Assembly (NCBI GenBank): GCA_023376005.1
Contig: CM042152.1
Span: 71,938,893 to 72,002,892 of the forward strand
From: Doryteuthis pealeii
Taxonomy: Eukaryota; Mollusca; Cephalopoda; Myopsida; Loliginidae
Length of the DNA: 64,000 nt
Reading direction: 5' to 3'
The first letter of the stretch is position 1. The number at the start of each line of letters is the position of its first letter. Positions 45,397-58,586 of this stretch are shown here, one piece after another. The translations under genes and the position numbers were made by a program. Below the pieces are notes generated by a model. It was not told the DNA's origin. It was given only the letters and a program-made list of their open reading frames with translations, and did not search any database.

Positions 45397-46132
45397 GTGA
45401 GTATTTTCTATTTTTGATTTTATTTTGATATACATAAGTGTTATTTAAAATTTATTCATATACAATCTTTATTTTGCATATTTTTTTCTGTTGAGTGTTT
45501 AATTGGATTTTATTCTAATTGATTTCCTTCTAGTTTAAAAGCTTTTTGACATTAGTATTTAAGAGTTATATTTTATGATATCATTGTAATATTAGGCTGG
45601 ATAAGTAAGCCCATAACCTAACATAATTTAGATATGAAATTTTCATTTTATAATGTTCAATATATGTAATTAATGGAGAAGTATTGGATTCAGTTTCTTA
45701 ACAAGGAAATTGTTATGTTAAAAAATATATATTTGCTATGCATTTACTGATATACAAACATAGATTGGAATTAAAATGTGTTATTCAGATATTGCTGGTT
45801 GCTGTTCTTGGAATATGGACATTTTTGTCCTATTCCAAAATATTTCTTACTTTGGCAAAAAAAACAAAAAAAAACATCAAAGACCAAAAATACAAACAAG
45901 ATCTTAAGAGCTTCTTGAATCGAAAACACTTCCTACTCATTCTACTCGCAGACTGACCTTTATTTAAACAATAGAATTAAGGCACTGTATTCAAAACTTG
46001 AATATTTATATTACAATTAAAAATATTATTAATTCTTATATATCATCATCTATGTAAGTTTGTTTTTGAATTTAAAATGTATAAAATGTAAAAGAATTCA
46101 TTTATTAATATTCTTTATTTTTTATATTTCAG

Positions 46133-46386
46133 GTGAGATCGAAAATCTAATGGAAACATATTTCCAAAAAATGCAAATAAATGTCTCAAGTAATCAAGCA
46201 GAGAGTGACAATTTGGAAGCTGGTGGTGAAGTGTTCTCTTTTCTGCCACAAGATCAAAATCCTACGATCACTATAAAATTAGATGATCCACGGCAAATTG
46301 TTGCATTTAAAATGATCCATTATAAAGGATTTACTGATTATAATGTAACAATGATAGATGGGTCTTTAATAAAATTTAGTTCTTTT
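46133..46386 (+). CDS. Unassigned domain copy 4, first exon (phase 1-0)
   Basis: A 254-nt exon (2 nt + 84 codons) after TATATTTCAG and before GTAAGT. With the split codon it reads CEIENLMETYFQKMQINVSS, then AGGEVFSFLPQ, ITIKLDDPRQIVAFKMIHY and DYNVTMIDGS, aligned strand by strand with GGNPFVF, KVTFNDPKVPV and YNMTATYVND of copy 1. Any open frame extending upstream from 46060 is intronic read-through, not a start. Confidence 0.85.
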
Positions 46387-46694
46387 GTAAGTTGAATCAC
46401 TTAGTACACATATCTTAAATATGCATGAATTTCAGTAAATTTTTATGCATCCATTTTATAAACATCTTAGAAAGATTATACCTTTCCTTAAATTTTGCTG
46501 TTTTATGTTTCATCCTAATACAGTTTACCACTAAATATAAATAAAGTTTTGTTTAAAAGTGAAAAAACATCTAATTTGATCAAATATTAAACTCTATTTC
46601 AATTAATTTGTAATATATTCTCTTATTTCATTGTAAAATTATCTTGATAATTTATTATATAGATTTTTAGCAACAATATATAAATATTTTTTGT

Positions 46695-46736
<42 letters not shown>
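46387..46736 (+). other. Intron start, with (TA)n at 46700-46736
   Basis: AT-rich intron followed by an 18-unit TA array that abuts the ribozyme-bearing element. Confidence 0.7.
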
Positions 46737-46739
<3 letters not shown>

Positions 46740-47050
46740 TCTGGGATAGTCACCACTTCAGCTTTCACTGGAATGGTGCGCCATCATTTGCACTGTCCAT
46801 AAACACACATACACATCCCAAAATACACTAAATACATACACATATCACTTCATCCAATCATAAACATCTTATGCCCGTAAAAACCTTTTGAATTTTTTTA
46901 TTTTTTCGATTTTCCTTGTATTCGGATCAATGTCACCTGATGAATGATGCAATTTTGCATGTATGAAACCTAAGGTTGTGACTGTTCTATTGCCATCAAA
47001 TAAATAGATATGTAATACCTTTATATATTTATTTTATTATATTATATATA
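46737..47050 (+). mobile_element. Short element carrying a hammerhead motif
   Basis: About 300 bp of distinct, less AT-rich sequence between a (TA)n array and the CTAG end of the adjacent Helitron-like element. It contains a complete hammerhead core at 46932-46982 and ends in ATCAAATAAATAGATATGTA-type sequence. Hammerheads are known in the terminal repeats of Penelope-like elements and in small retrozyme-type elements, so it is probably a terminal fragment of one of those. Both ends are approximate. Confidence 0.55.
46932..46982 (+). ncRNA. Candidate type I hammerhead ribozyme
   Basis: All core elements are in order. Stem I: GTCAC (46932-46936) pairs with GTGAC (46978-46982). Core CTGATGA at 46937-46943. 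Stem II at 46944-46964: three outer pairs, a bulged G, then ATGCA/TGCAT. Core GAAA at 46965-46968. A minimal stem III, CC/GG closed by TAA (46969-46975), and TT (46976-46977) supplying U16.1 and H17. Predicted cleavage is between 46977 and 46978. A very short stem III is the form described for Penelope-like elements. Confidence 0.7.
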
Positions 47051-48998
<1,948 letters not shown>

Positions 48999-49000
48999 TA

Positions 49001-49058
<58 letters not shown>
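48999..49058. repeat. (TA)n-(CA)n microsatellite
   Basis: TA units followed by about 11 CA units, directly after the SINE tail. Confidence 0.9.
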
Positions 49059-49059
<1 letters not shown>

Positions 49060-49286
49060 ATACAACACAAGGAATTAAAAATTATACATTTTTTTATTAC
49101 TCAAGCTTTGTTTTCTTATTTATACTTATGGATACATATAATTATTTAATTATTATTTTCAGTTTCTATCTCAAAAAAGTTTGATAATCTATATATTTAG
49201 TGCTTTTAAGAAATTATATTTAAATGACTTATATACTTATGATTTATGACTTTAATTGTATGAAATATACTTTCTGTATTTTTCAG

Positions 49287-49407
49287 AATGTTTTACCTTC
49301 AGAAGAAGTTAAAATTCCCACACCAGTCTTTGCTGATTTCCTAGAGTTTAAATTTGATTTTAAGAGCCCAGTAGAAGTAGAAATAGTGATATTTTCTTGT
49401 ATAGAAT
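49287..49407 (+). CDS. Unassigned domain copy 4, second exon (phase 0-1)
   Basis: A 121-nt exon (40 codons + 1 nt) after ATTTTTCAG and before GTGAGT: NVLPSEEVKIPTPVFADFLE, then FKFDFKSPVEVEIVIFSCIE. It matches the LEFKF..V.I.I..C pattern of copy 3 and the LEITIKK..KIELSVELC of copy 1. It ends with T and so gives T|CT (Ser) with the next exon. Confidence 0.85.
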
Positions 49408-49953
49408 GTGAGTATATTTATTTAATTCTAAGTGTATGTTAATGTAAAATGGATAAAACTTTTCTTTTAGTCAAAAATATGTTTATAACTCAGTGTATGT
49501 AAGATCCAAGTAGATGCAATTATTGCAATGAATGGCACGTCATAGTAAACTAATATCATATGGAAAAAGGTCAGTATTGTAGCAGCATATGAGTCAATAT
49601 TTGTGTATAATATAACTTTTGTGAGGACATGTCTGTTGCACATTTTCGCTTCGGCAGATGAGTAGCTAGTTATATGAGAAGAAACAAACATGTTAATCAC
49701 TATCAATACAGTTTTTAATAACAGAATACAATTACAAATTGAATACAATTACAATGTAAAAAGACTTTTTGGTAGATACTTTCTTGCAATTTTGTAGTTG
49801 ATATAAGTATGTAAGTAAATATCTATAGCTTACATAAATGTTTTATATTCATCTATTTAGATATTTTTGATGAAAATAATTTTGAATCTTAAAATGTTTT
49901 AATCATGTTTATTTTAAAAGTGTAATTTAATTAATCATTTTTTTTTATCCAAG
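49408..49953 (+). other. Intron between domain copies 4 and 5
   Basis: AT-rich, no linker exon seen here, so copies 4 and 5 are joined directly. It ends TTTTTTTATCCAAG. Confidence 0.65.
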
Positions 49954-50216
49954 CTCAATGCATTACATTGGACTATAACAGCAACCAGATCTCCATGTCT
50001 GCAAGTTCAACTTTACTTGGTATAAAACCAAGAGATGCACTTTTGTATTCTAACAGTTCATGGTCTCCATCTCAAAACAATGCATCTATGTTATCCGCAT
50101 ATGTGCTCAATTCTGGTATTGATTCAAATATCCATGAAGTTTCTTTTAACATTACAAATGTTCAGAAGGTATTAATTCAACTTCTAACATTGGAAGGGTG
50201 TAATGAATATAGTACG
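49954..50216 (+). CDS. Unassigned domain copy 5, first exon (phase 1-0)
   Basis: A 263-nt exon (2 nt + 87 codons) after TTATCCAAG and before GTAAAT: (S)QCITLDYNSNQISMSASST, then SWSPSQNNASMLSAY, NIHEVSFNITNVQKVLIQLL and LEGCNEYST. It has the opening Cys and the central strand pair, with extra length and several Asn-x-Ser/Thr sites (NSS, NAS, NIT). It is the most diverged copy and has an added Cys (EGCNE). The SWSP and VLIQLLTLEG segments recall galactose-binding-like folds, without proof. Confidence 0.8.
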
Positions 50217-51378
50217 GTAAATATTATGTTATTTCTACCCATTTATTTTTTTATTTTTATTTATTATTCTCAGAACAAATCAAATGGGGGTTAAAAAAAA
50301 TCACCTAATTGAAATCTGAACCTCCTCTACATATAAAAACTTTAAAAAAGATAATATGATCTGATGCAACTCATGATTGCCTCAAACTATGCAATAATGT
50401 CACATATATCTGTACACTATTGTAGTATCCTTACTGTTCCAAAACTAAAAATTGACTTATAAGCCAGAATATAAGTATTCATATACTATCATTTCAAAAC
50501 TGTAAAAATTTCAGAGTTTGAAACAAATGTTTATGAGTGCAAGATTGTATATCTTTATTATCCATTGGAGAGAATTTTAGAAAAGTTAACAGTTTTTAGA
50601 GAAGTTAACAGTTTACTTGTGTTAAGTACTGTATTAATATTTTTTGTAAATGAATAGTTAATTAATCTATTTCTTTGATAATTAGGATTCATTCTGTATT
50701 TTTAATCTAATTTTACATAAGTACTTAGTGATAACATTCAATAAATTTATATTGGATTGTAAATTTATATAGATGAACATTTTTTTCAAGAAACATTTAT
50801 TTCATTAAGTATTCAGTTTCATAATGTACAGCTTTTTTATTTCTATTGCAAATAATTTACTCAGTTCTCTTGATACTTAAAAGATTCTTTGAAAACAAAA
50901 TCTTGTTACATGTCACTAGTACAAAATGCCAAATATTAGTTTACAAAAAGTTGATTTATAGAAATAAACATTTTACTTAAAATAGAAAATTCTATATCTT
51001 GAGAAATAATCTGTTAACATTTAAGAAAATAATATTTGACAAAGTTTTAAGCAAAAAATTTTGAATTTAGGAATTATGAATTTGGAAAATACAATTAATT
51101 AAAGAAAGATCACATTAAAATTATAATGACATTTAAGAACAACAATGCAATCTATACAAAAATAAAGATCATAATGAGAGACAATTTTTTTATAATCATT
51201 ATAATTCAAAGTAGTTTTCTTCACTAACAAAGTATGCCCAATTTTTCATAATGAGCCTTTTTTTCTTCATCTGGATTAAAATAATCTAATTTAGAAAAAA
51301 AATTATATTCATATATGCACACAGTTTTCTTATAAATAATTTTGCATTGTCTTCAACAAGATAATTTATTTACCACAG
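50217..51378 (+). other. Phase-0 intron inside domain copy 5
   Basis: AT-rich, no element recognised. Confidence 0.6.
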
Positions 51379-51529
51379 GCAATAACACCAACTCCACAGC
51401 TAAGAACTTCTGTCTTATTACGACTTCCTGAGAACATTAAAGCAAGTATAGTGGTTCTGAAGATAATACCTAGTCTCAACCGTACAATTGTTGAGGATTT
51501 TACTGTAACCATTTGTCCTACTAAAACAA
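51379..51529 (+). CDS. Unassigned domain copy 5, second exon (phase 0-1)
   Basis: A 151-nt exon (50 codons + 1 nt) after TACCACAG and before GTGAGT: AITPTPQLRTSVLLRLPENI and KASIVVLKIIPSLNRTIVED, then FTVTICPTK with the conserved near-terminal Cys. The phase-1 exit with A joins to CC of the next exon (Thr). Confidence 0.82.
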
Positions 51530-51985
51530 GTGAGTTAGTCTTGTGTTGATACAAAAATTAAACTTTTAATTGCGTATTATTACTTCTTTTGGTTATAGTA
51601 ATAAAAGCAAAAATACGTGTAGTAATTTATATTTAATTTCAATTTACATGCAAATTGATCCCATTCAAAATAAATTTTGTGAATATAATTAATGTTGAAT
51701 TTCATTTTTTTCACGAGAATAATATTAAAACAAATTATATATAGAATCTAAATTATTTAATTTATTTTCTTAATTGGTTAATATTTTGAAAGTATATTTA
51801 ATTAATGGGCATAAATGAAAGAATGCAAACTCTTCTATTACTTTAATAATGCTTAAAGAATATAAGCACATATTATGTATGTATTGAATCATGTATGTAC
51901 CTAAATATTTAGCAATCTAAATGTAATTACTCTCATGTTATATATTTTCTTTAATAATTATAAGTCTATATTCTTATTGTTTCAG
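51530..51985 (+). other. Intron, nothing recognised
   Basis: AT-rich, ending TATTGTTTCAG. Confidence 0.6.
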
Positions 51986-52003
51986 CCACAACTCCTGTCA
52001 CTC
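51986..52003 (+). CDS. 18-nt linker microexon, phase 1-1
   Basis: CC + ACA ACT CCT GTC ACT + C, between TATTGTTTCAG and GTGAGT. Encodes (T)TTPVT; the C joins TT of the next exon (Leu). Composition, phase and strong splice sites support it. Confidence 0.65.
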
Positions 52004-53447
52004 GTGAGTTATCTATGATTTTTCTTGTAATTTATGCATAATTATGAAAGAGCAATGTAATCTGTTAAATTTATTGATTATGAAATTAATTGCAATCGAT
52101 TATTTAAGGTCAAATTTTTGTCTAAGTCAAAAAGTAGTAACATAATGAGCATCAGTAATAAAATCAAAATAATATTACGCATGTAATTTATTTTGATACA
52201 TTTAAAAATGATTTTTTGATCAAATATGACTTAATATGGATGCTATAGTTGTCGTAAAATCTATGTTTACAAAATAAATTTAGTAATCTTGTTTGAAAAA
52301 AGATTACTAAAAATCAGGAAATTATCTGATTTTAATGAAATTTACAGTATTGATTTATCAATGAATGAGTTTTATAATGTATTAGTTATTTTATTTCAAA
52401 ACTTTCTGATTTAATTAGGTATTTCTGCTATGATAATCTAATATATAAAATTCATTTAAAATATGAGTATCATGATGTTAAGTTTAAAATCTCATATTAT
52501 TAGATTCTAAAAACATATTTTTTTAATAACTACTTTACTTTAGTGTCAATCTCTAATAATTTTTTGTTGAAAATTTTTAGAACAGAACAAATATTGATGT
52601 GTAATTTTTTATTTTATAATATAATAGCTAATTAAATAATTATCAAATAAGTAAAAAAGATCTTCAAAAATTATTTTTTTAGTTTTTATTTTCATTTTAT
52701 TTTCCATTTTTTCATACTTATTTTCTACCAGGGTTGTACCTTTAAGATTTTTTCTTCTTCTATTCACATCTTCAGTATTTTGTCTTTTTATTTATGCAGA
52801 GATTAGTATCAATCATATATAACCCCACCAATATTTTGCACCCAAAAAATAAGGGAAGTGGAGGTAAAGTTAAATCACCTGAAAAAAATCAGAACATTTT
52901 CAAATAAAATAACTAGTGCATTATAACATTCATTCATTCTGAAAATTTCATTAAAATCAGATATTTCTCTGATTTTTAGTAATTTTTTTTCAAACAGGGG
53001 TTTAAATTTTTTTTGGAAAAACACGTTTTTTCAACAAATTGGATATACCTACACTAATTACTAATAACATTGGAATGAAAATGACTACAATCATATGCAG
53101 TTTGGGAACAAGAGTAATCTACAAAAAAAATGCTGGCAATATCTTTTTATGAATTTATTTCTTATTTATTCAGAATCATTTTTTATTTTAAAACTATTAA
53201 TAATTGAGCACTGCAAAGATCTTTAGAAAAAATATGATTTCAGCATCAATACTGGTATATCCTTTGAATATTTTTAATATAAAGACTATTTTTTCTTTGT
53301 GTTCCTTGTCATTTACTTAAAACCCATTCACTTATGTGGCATTTTTCCAAATACTTCTTGTGATAAATAACTGCTTCAATTACAAGAATAAGAGTGTTAT
53401 ATACACAAATATTTATTTACTTTTATGTATTTATTTATTTTTTTCAG
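52004..53447 (+). other. Intron, nothing recognised
   Basis: AT-rich. Around 52264-52335 and 52970-53000 there are loosely inverse words (GTTTGAAAAAAGATTACTAA and TTAGTAATTTTTTTTCAAAC), so a hairpin of ~650 bp span may exist. Otherwise nothing. Confidence 0.5.
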
Positions 53448-53471
53448 TTCCAACAACAACACCGGAACAAG
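53448..53471 (+). CDS. 24-nt linker microexon with a GC donor
   Basis: TT + CCA ACA ACA ACA CCG GAA CAA + G, after TTTTTTCAG. The following sequence GCCAGTATTAAC is homologous to GTCAATATTAAT after exon 28443, so the donor appears to be GC instead of GT (AAG|GCCAGT). Using it keeps phase 1; the nearest GT (53476) would not. Encodes (L)PTTTPEQ. Probable but needs transcript evidence. Confidence 0.5.
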
Positions 53472-54865
53472 GCCAGTATTAACTTTTTAAATTATAAATC
53501 ACAACATCTACATTTTTTTATTATTATAATATGATTTTATTCTTCATTTAACTTGTTGAGATTATAAATATTTATGGTTGTGGGATCTTCAATATGAAAG
53601 CAATCTATATCATATATCATATATCATATGCAAATACTATATCTTTTATCAGCTCGAGATTGTTATAGATTAAAACATTTCCATTTCATTGAAAATGATT
53701 AAGATTGTATATTTTGAATTAGTTCACTGTTCATAGAAGTGGTAGTAGTAATATCTCTTTCATTATTCTGTCAGATTGAGTTCAGTAAGTTTGGTTTAGG
53801 CTAAGTTAACATCATCAGGCTATTGGAATCAAGTCAGGTCATTAGTTTATTTTATGATTAGCTGTTAAGATAGTGTTAGGACTGGTTGCTTTCAAATAAT
53901 TATTTGGACAGTTGAATTCCTTCTTGTTTTTATTGTTCACACATTTTCAAATGGTATATTCTTCAATCTTCTTCAGGTGTAATATGCATCCCCATAAAGG
54001 AAGAGACTCTTGTTCTGATCTGGTTCTGTAAAGCAAAAACAGTACCAAACAGATTTTTTTTGTTATTGTTGCATGGAATCAGCCTCAGATCTTTTCACAA
54101 AAATCCAGTTTGTGTCCTTTAAAATAGTCTCTTTCCTTATAGAGATGCATATTATACCTGTCTAATGTTGGTACATATATATATACCAACTCAGAAGTTT
54201 AGTACCATTTTTTGGCGGGTGGGGTGGGGGTAAACTTATCATTTAGATTTAAAACCTTGTGCAAGTGAAGAAAAAATTTATTAACACTCTAGAGATGGTT
54301 CTGGAAAAAGTCTTCATCAATGCTTTTAACTAACTTGAAAGTATTGATGGTGTTTCTCTACCTATTTTTATTAGCTAGTTGAAGCTAGTTTCAGTCCTAA
54401 GTTTTTGTTAAAAAATTAAGAAAAAAAAATCTCTTCAATTCTTTGAGGAATAAAAATTGTTAGTATATTGACCAAAGATAATTATTTCAGAACAAGAATG
54501 TTTGTATATGTGTGTTTGTTTGTGCATATGTGTGAGTGTGTTTGTTTTGTGTATTTGTATTAGTGTGTTTGTATGTGTAAGTGTATATGTGTGCATGTGT
54601 ATTTGTGTATTTTATTGATTATATATATGTGTGTGTGTATATATGTGTGTTTGTGTTTGTGTGTTCTATGGATTAGCTTAACTGTACATTATTTTAGCTT
54701 AATCCATTAAGTATATAAGTTCTTAAAATGTGTGTACCTTAATTTAAAAGTGTGTGTAGCTTAATTTATTCTTATCAAAATCTTTAGAGTGTAACAAAGG
54801 TGGCCATATAACATTTATATTTTTATTCTTTCTTAATTTTTTCTTATTTAATGTTCTAATTTCAG
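53472..54865 (+). other. Intron with TG-rich low complexity
   Basis: Two inverse segments, around 53983-54015 (GCATCCCCATAAAGGAAGAG) and 54115-54155 (CTTTCCTTATAGAGATGCAT), form a hairpin of about 190 bp span (near 53970-54165). TG-rich low complexity at 54490-54665. It ends TTCTAATTTCAG. Confidence 0.6.
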
Positions 54866-55040
54866 ATTATTGTATATTTGATCTTTGCACTTTTGAGAAA
54901 GAATTTGGATATGAAGGACCGTCAGCATTTGGTTGGATTGAAAGAGATGGAATTCCTGGACCTTCTAAAGGAGATGTAAGGGCTTATTTGGGGGATAAAA
55001 TTCCCAATGATATGATTGTTTCTGTTGGTTGTAATAACTG
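54866..55040 (+). CDS. Cysteine-rich module, first exon (phase 1-2)
   Basis: A 175-nt exon after TCTAATTTCAG and before GTGAGT. It reads YCIFDLCTFEKEFGYEGPSA and on to IVSVGCNN, then TG split with the next exon (TG|T = Cys). There are Cys residues at the start and end, with none in the middle 40 residues. It is the first non-repeat module after the five domain copies and the first exon that leaves phase 1. Joined to 55697 it resembles a VWC/TIL-extension-like cysteine module of mucins and SCO-spondin; the family is not certain. Confidence 0.8.
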
Positions 55041-55161
55041 GTGAGTATTCCTATTTTGTTAGTTGTAACTAGCTGAACACATGTAAATTCCATAGTTTAA
55101 TTAAAAACAAACACTAAGGATTAAAATTAATTTGACATTTTTTAATGCTTTATTCATGATC

Positions 55162-55173
55162 ATATATATATAT

Positions 55174-55249
<76 letters not shown>
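55162..55249. repeat. (TA)n microsatellite
   Basis: About 44 TA units with one interruption, within the 54866-55697 intron. Confidence 0.95.
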
Positions 55250-55252
<3 letters not shown>

Positions 55253-55696
55253 AATAAAATACATTGCTTTTCATACATTAAAAAATAACTCTTTAAAAAA
55301 AATTTGTTGAACCATAAATTCTATGGTTGAATTTGATATTTCTGAACATGGGGAATATGTTAATTTACCTATATGTGTCAATGTTTCAATACAATCATAC
55401 TTCATCATGATGGAAAATGTATAGCAACAAACAAATATTTCTTATAAAATTTTGAAAAACTAAAATGCAGACTTTAGTATTAATTTCCCAGTAGTTGCAA
55501 TAATCTTGAGAAAAAAAAAAACAGTTAAATTAATTAATTTATCTTTGTAAAGTTAAGATTTTGCAAATCATCTTTTGTATGAATGAAGAGATAAATGCTA
55601 TGTTTTACAAAATGCTTTACATTTGAATTATATTTAAAATTTCTATTTTCATTAAGCTGCAAAAATTCTATTTTTAATAATTTTGTTCTTATTCAG

Positions 55697-55743
55697 TACA
55701 TGTACAGCTGGTAAATTTAATTGTACGAAAAACATATGTGAAG
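55697..55743 (+). CDS. Cysteine-rich module, second exon (phase 2-1)
   Basis: A 47-nt exon (1 nt + 15 codons + 1 nt) after CTTATTCAG and before GTGAGA. With the split codon it reads CTCTAGKFNCTKNICE: C-x-C-x6-C-x4-C, a compact cysteine ladder like those closing VWC or TIL-E modules. It returns the frame to phase 1. Confidence 0.82.
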
Positions 55744-55793
55744 GTGAGAATTATTTTTATTTTCATTCTTTAAAATTATGGTTAACTTAATAT

Positions 55794-56678
55794 TGTGATA
55801 AACAGGATTAGTAGCAAGCGTATGGTGGCAAGGAAAAACAAACACAGATTTAAGTTTCAAAATTGTATTGAAAAGTAATATGAAAAACAACGAAAAGTTT
55901 AAATTAATTCAAGAGAGAAAAAGTCTGAAATTTGGTGATATTTATAGGTGAATAGCAAGTCCGTAAAATGTCCAGGATGTGTATCGCACGAAAAGCTGAA
56001 ATGAATTTAAGAGAGAAAAAGTCTGATTTTTGGTGATATTTATAGGTGAATAGTAAGTCCGTAAAATGTCCAGCTTGGCTGTGGTAGTGGGGTGGTGATG
56101 TAGGCAGAGTATTGTGTATGTATGGTAGTAGGCGTTTTTTGGTATCGCTGAATGATGTTTGCCCGTTTAAGTTGATGATCAATGAGAGCGGGGGTTTTGA
56201 AGGTAGAGGTAAGTTTACTCACTTGTGATGTATGTTCGCTGCCTTCTGAAGAATGTTCGCTCGCAAGCCGTTTTGATATGTTCGACGCTGTGTGTTCGAT
56301 GTTGACGCCTGGACATCTGTGTGTCGTCGGCTTTTCAAAGCTGTTTATTTATAGAAAGCCACGACCCAAAATTGGATTAATTGAAGTCATTTTCATTTCA
56401 CCCGGGAATCGCTTTCATTGGATGAAAATGCGAATTTTATTTACAAATTTTATTTTCTTTAATGATAGGAATTGATTATCAAAGCGGAACTCCAAATTGG
56501 AGCCCATGCGCAGATATATGTTAAATTGGGCTACAATGGAGTAAACTTCCGATTTGGCGTCTGTCACTTGTGTTTGTTTTGTTGGCGAGTGTGTGTATCT
56601 TTTTTATATTGCGGTGTGTGTGTGAATTGAATTGCTGAATTAGTGAATCAGGAGATATCTACATTTGCTTATGCAACA
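55794..56678. mobile_element. Solo LTR, 885 bp, 4-bp TSD
   Basis: Starts TGTGATAAACAGGATTAG, ends ATGCAACA, flanked by ATAT (55790-55793 and 56679-56682). It is related along its length to 58587-59394 (shared ATGGTGGCAAGGAAAAACAA near the start and GGTGTGTG..GAATTGAAT then GGAGATATCTA near the end). It contains an internal direct repeat (AGTCTGAAATTTGGTGATAT at about 55921 and a close copy at 56021). No coding domain. Confidence 0.8.
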
Positions 56679-56722
56679 ATATGCTTATAAGACTTGTTCT
56701 TTTATTTGCTTTAGCTGGTATA

Positions 56723-57620
56723 TATGATGGATGTTTGAAAAGTAAGGTACTTGACTGGAATTAAAACAAATTCAAAATCTGTAAACACAAAGAAACAGGG
56801 AGTTTGTACTACTTATTGTAACAGCCAAAACAGCCTTACTGTTAAGCCCACATTTATGTGATATCACAACAAAGATAACTGCCACGATAAAACATAAAAT
56901 AGAGGTGCCAGGTGTTATAAGATTTTTGCATGTCAAGGGCAAAAGTCCAACAGAAATTTACCACAAGTTGTTACTGTGTATGAAAAACATGTAATGAGCA
57001 GGAAGTAGGTATCAGTATGGTGTAGTGCATTAATAGAGGGTCACATAAATCTGCAGAGCAAGCCTCATGTAGATTATCTTTATTAATCAACAATAGAAGA
57101 CAATATAAGGTTTGAATCATGATGATAAATATTACAAAGTTTATGATATGGCTGTGGAACTTGATATTCTGAAGTCTGTGGCCCATGAAATAGATTACAA
57201 AACATTGGGATATCAGAAAGCATCATTTTGTTGGGTCAAAAAGCAGTTGATTGAAGAACAAATGTTCCAACACATAGGTTAATATGGTTGGGATATTTTA
57301 CCACATCCACCACACAGTACTGACATAGTTCATTCAGATTTCCATCTCTTTGGGCCTTTCAAGTGACATTATCTGGGAAGTAATTCCACACAGATGATGC
57401 TGTTGTTGCAGATGTGCAATGGTAACATAAGTTGCTTGACACCATGTTCTTTGAGGTGGATATTTGTGAACTTGTGTATAGTGGGACAATTGCATTAATC
57501 TTGATGGTGATCACATAGGAAAGTAGAATCATAGTGTTGGTAACATATACATAATGTTTTGTTAATAAAAATGTTGAGTTAGTCAATGTTGTTCCTTACT
57601 TTTTGGACATTCCGCATAAT
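56723..57620 (+). mobile_element. Decayed mariner, plus strand
   Basis: The ends are imperfect inverse repeats: GATGTTTGAAAAGTAAGGTA on the left, and TTCCTTACTTTTTGGACATT on the right. Plus-strand pieces: VPGVIRFLHVKGKSPTEIYH near 56908 (helix-turn-helix region) and GWDILPHPPHSTDIVHSDFH near 57291 with the remnant of the third catalytic acid region (usual PDLAPSD altered to TDIVHSD). The middle of the transposase is missing. It belongs to a different and older lineage than 23199-24487. Confidence 0.75.
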
Positions 57621-57943
57621 ATGACATATCACTGTTATTTTATTATTAACATTAGTATTGGATAAAGTTACAATACAAAATATATCCTCTATAATTTATC
57701 ATTTATGGATGTAATCAATTCACTATATAATATACCACAATTCCATAATATTGCTGAAATTGAATCGCAAGTATATCACATTACATTTTTTTTGTTAGTT
57801 ATTTTTATTTTTGAGTATTATTTTGGAATTGATTATATTCACATACATTTTTTATAAGTGTTGCTTTATTTTGATGTAATTCCAAATATTTTTTTGATTT
57901 TGTTATGTACTGCTTTAATATGTCTATATTTCATATATTTTAG

Positions 57944-58102
57944 GTTGTGAATATTCTCAGTGGTCAGTTTGGACACAATGTAGCAAAGAATGTGGAAATG
58001 GCTATAAGCAGAGAAACAGAAATAAATTAATGAAAAAAGGAAATCAAGACTGTAACTTACCAGAGACTGAAATTAAAGATTGTAACACTTATGTTTGTGG
58101 AA
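57944..58102 (+). CDS. Thrombospondin type-1 repeat, single exon
   Basis: A 159-nt phase 1-1 exon after CATATATTTTAG and before GTAAGT. It encodes CEYSQWSVWTQCSKECGNGY, then KQRNR, QDC, KDC and YVCG: the W-x2-W motif (potential C-mannosylation), CSxxCG, the basic strand and six Cys of a TSP1 repeat. These mediate extracellular matrix or cell-surface binding and are abundant in SCO-spondin-type proteins. A one-exon TSP1 with phase-1 borders is the classic shuffling unit. Confidence 0.93.
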
Positions 58103-58586
58103 GTAAGTACATATAACAGTAAAGGAAAAAAAATCATACAAATAATATTTTTGTGATTGAATTTCTACAAAGTTAAAGATCAATTTTTGAATTTGATTCT
58201 TTTGAATTTTCCTTGTGTCTACATAAAAGTTTATTTGTTTTTTCAGTGGTTTCTTTCTCTGATAAATTTATTTTTATTATTAAATATAGCACAAGTATAC
58301 TAAATATTATTATTAAAAAAAATACTTATATAAGTGAAAATAATAACAATCCTAATACGTTGTAATGGGATTATATGAGGATAAAAATGATAATATTTCT
58401 TAAATAATTTTTTCTATTAAAAAATTTTATTAGCAAAGCAAAAATAATCTTTTAAGTTGAAGAATGGGTCTGAAAGAAAAAAAAAAGACACTGAAGATAT
58501 TTGCTGGCAAATAAAGGATTTCTATGATATAATAAAGAATTAATTTACAAATAAGTTCCATTTCAAGCCAGATAAAAATAGGAAAC
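58103..58586 (+). other. Intron, nothing recognised
   Basis: AT-rich intron 5' part, before the solo LTR. Confidence 0.6.

Noticed and set aside
46060..46132. Open frame extending upstream of domain copy 4
   Set aside because: It crosses the polypyrimidine tract and acceptor TATTTCAG; the upstream part is intron.
58241..58320. Extra exon after TTTTTTCAG at 58246
   Set aside because: No Cys or linker composition, no consensus donor in phase; looks like intron sequence.
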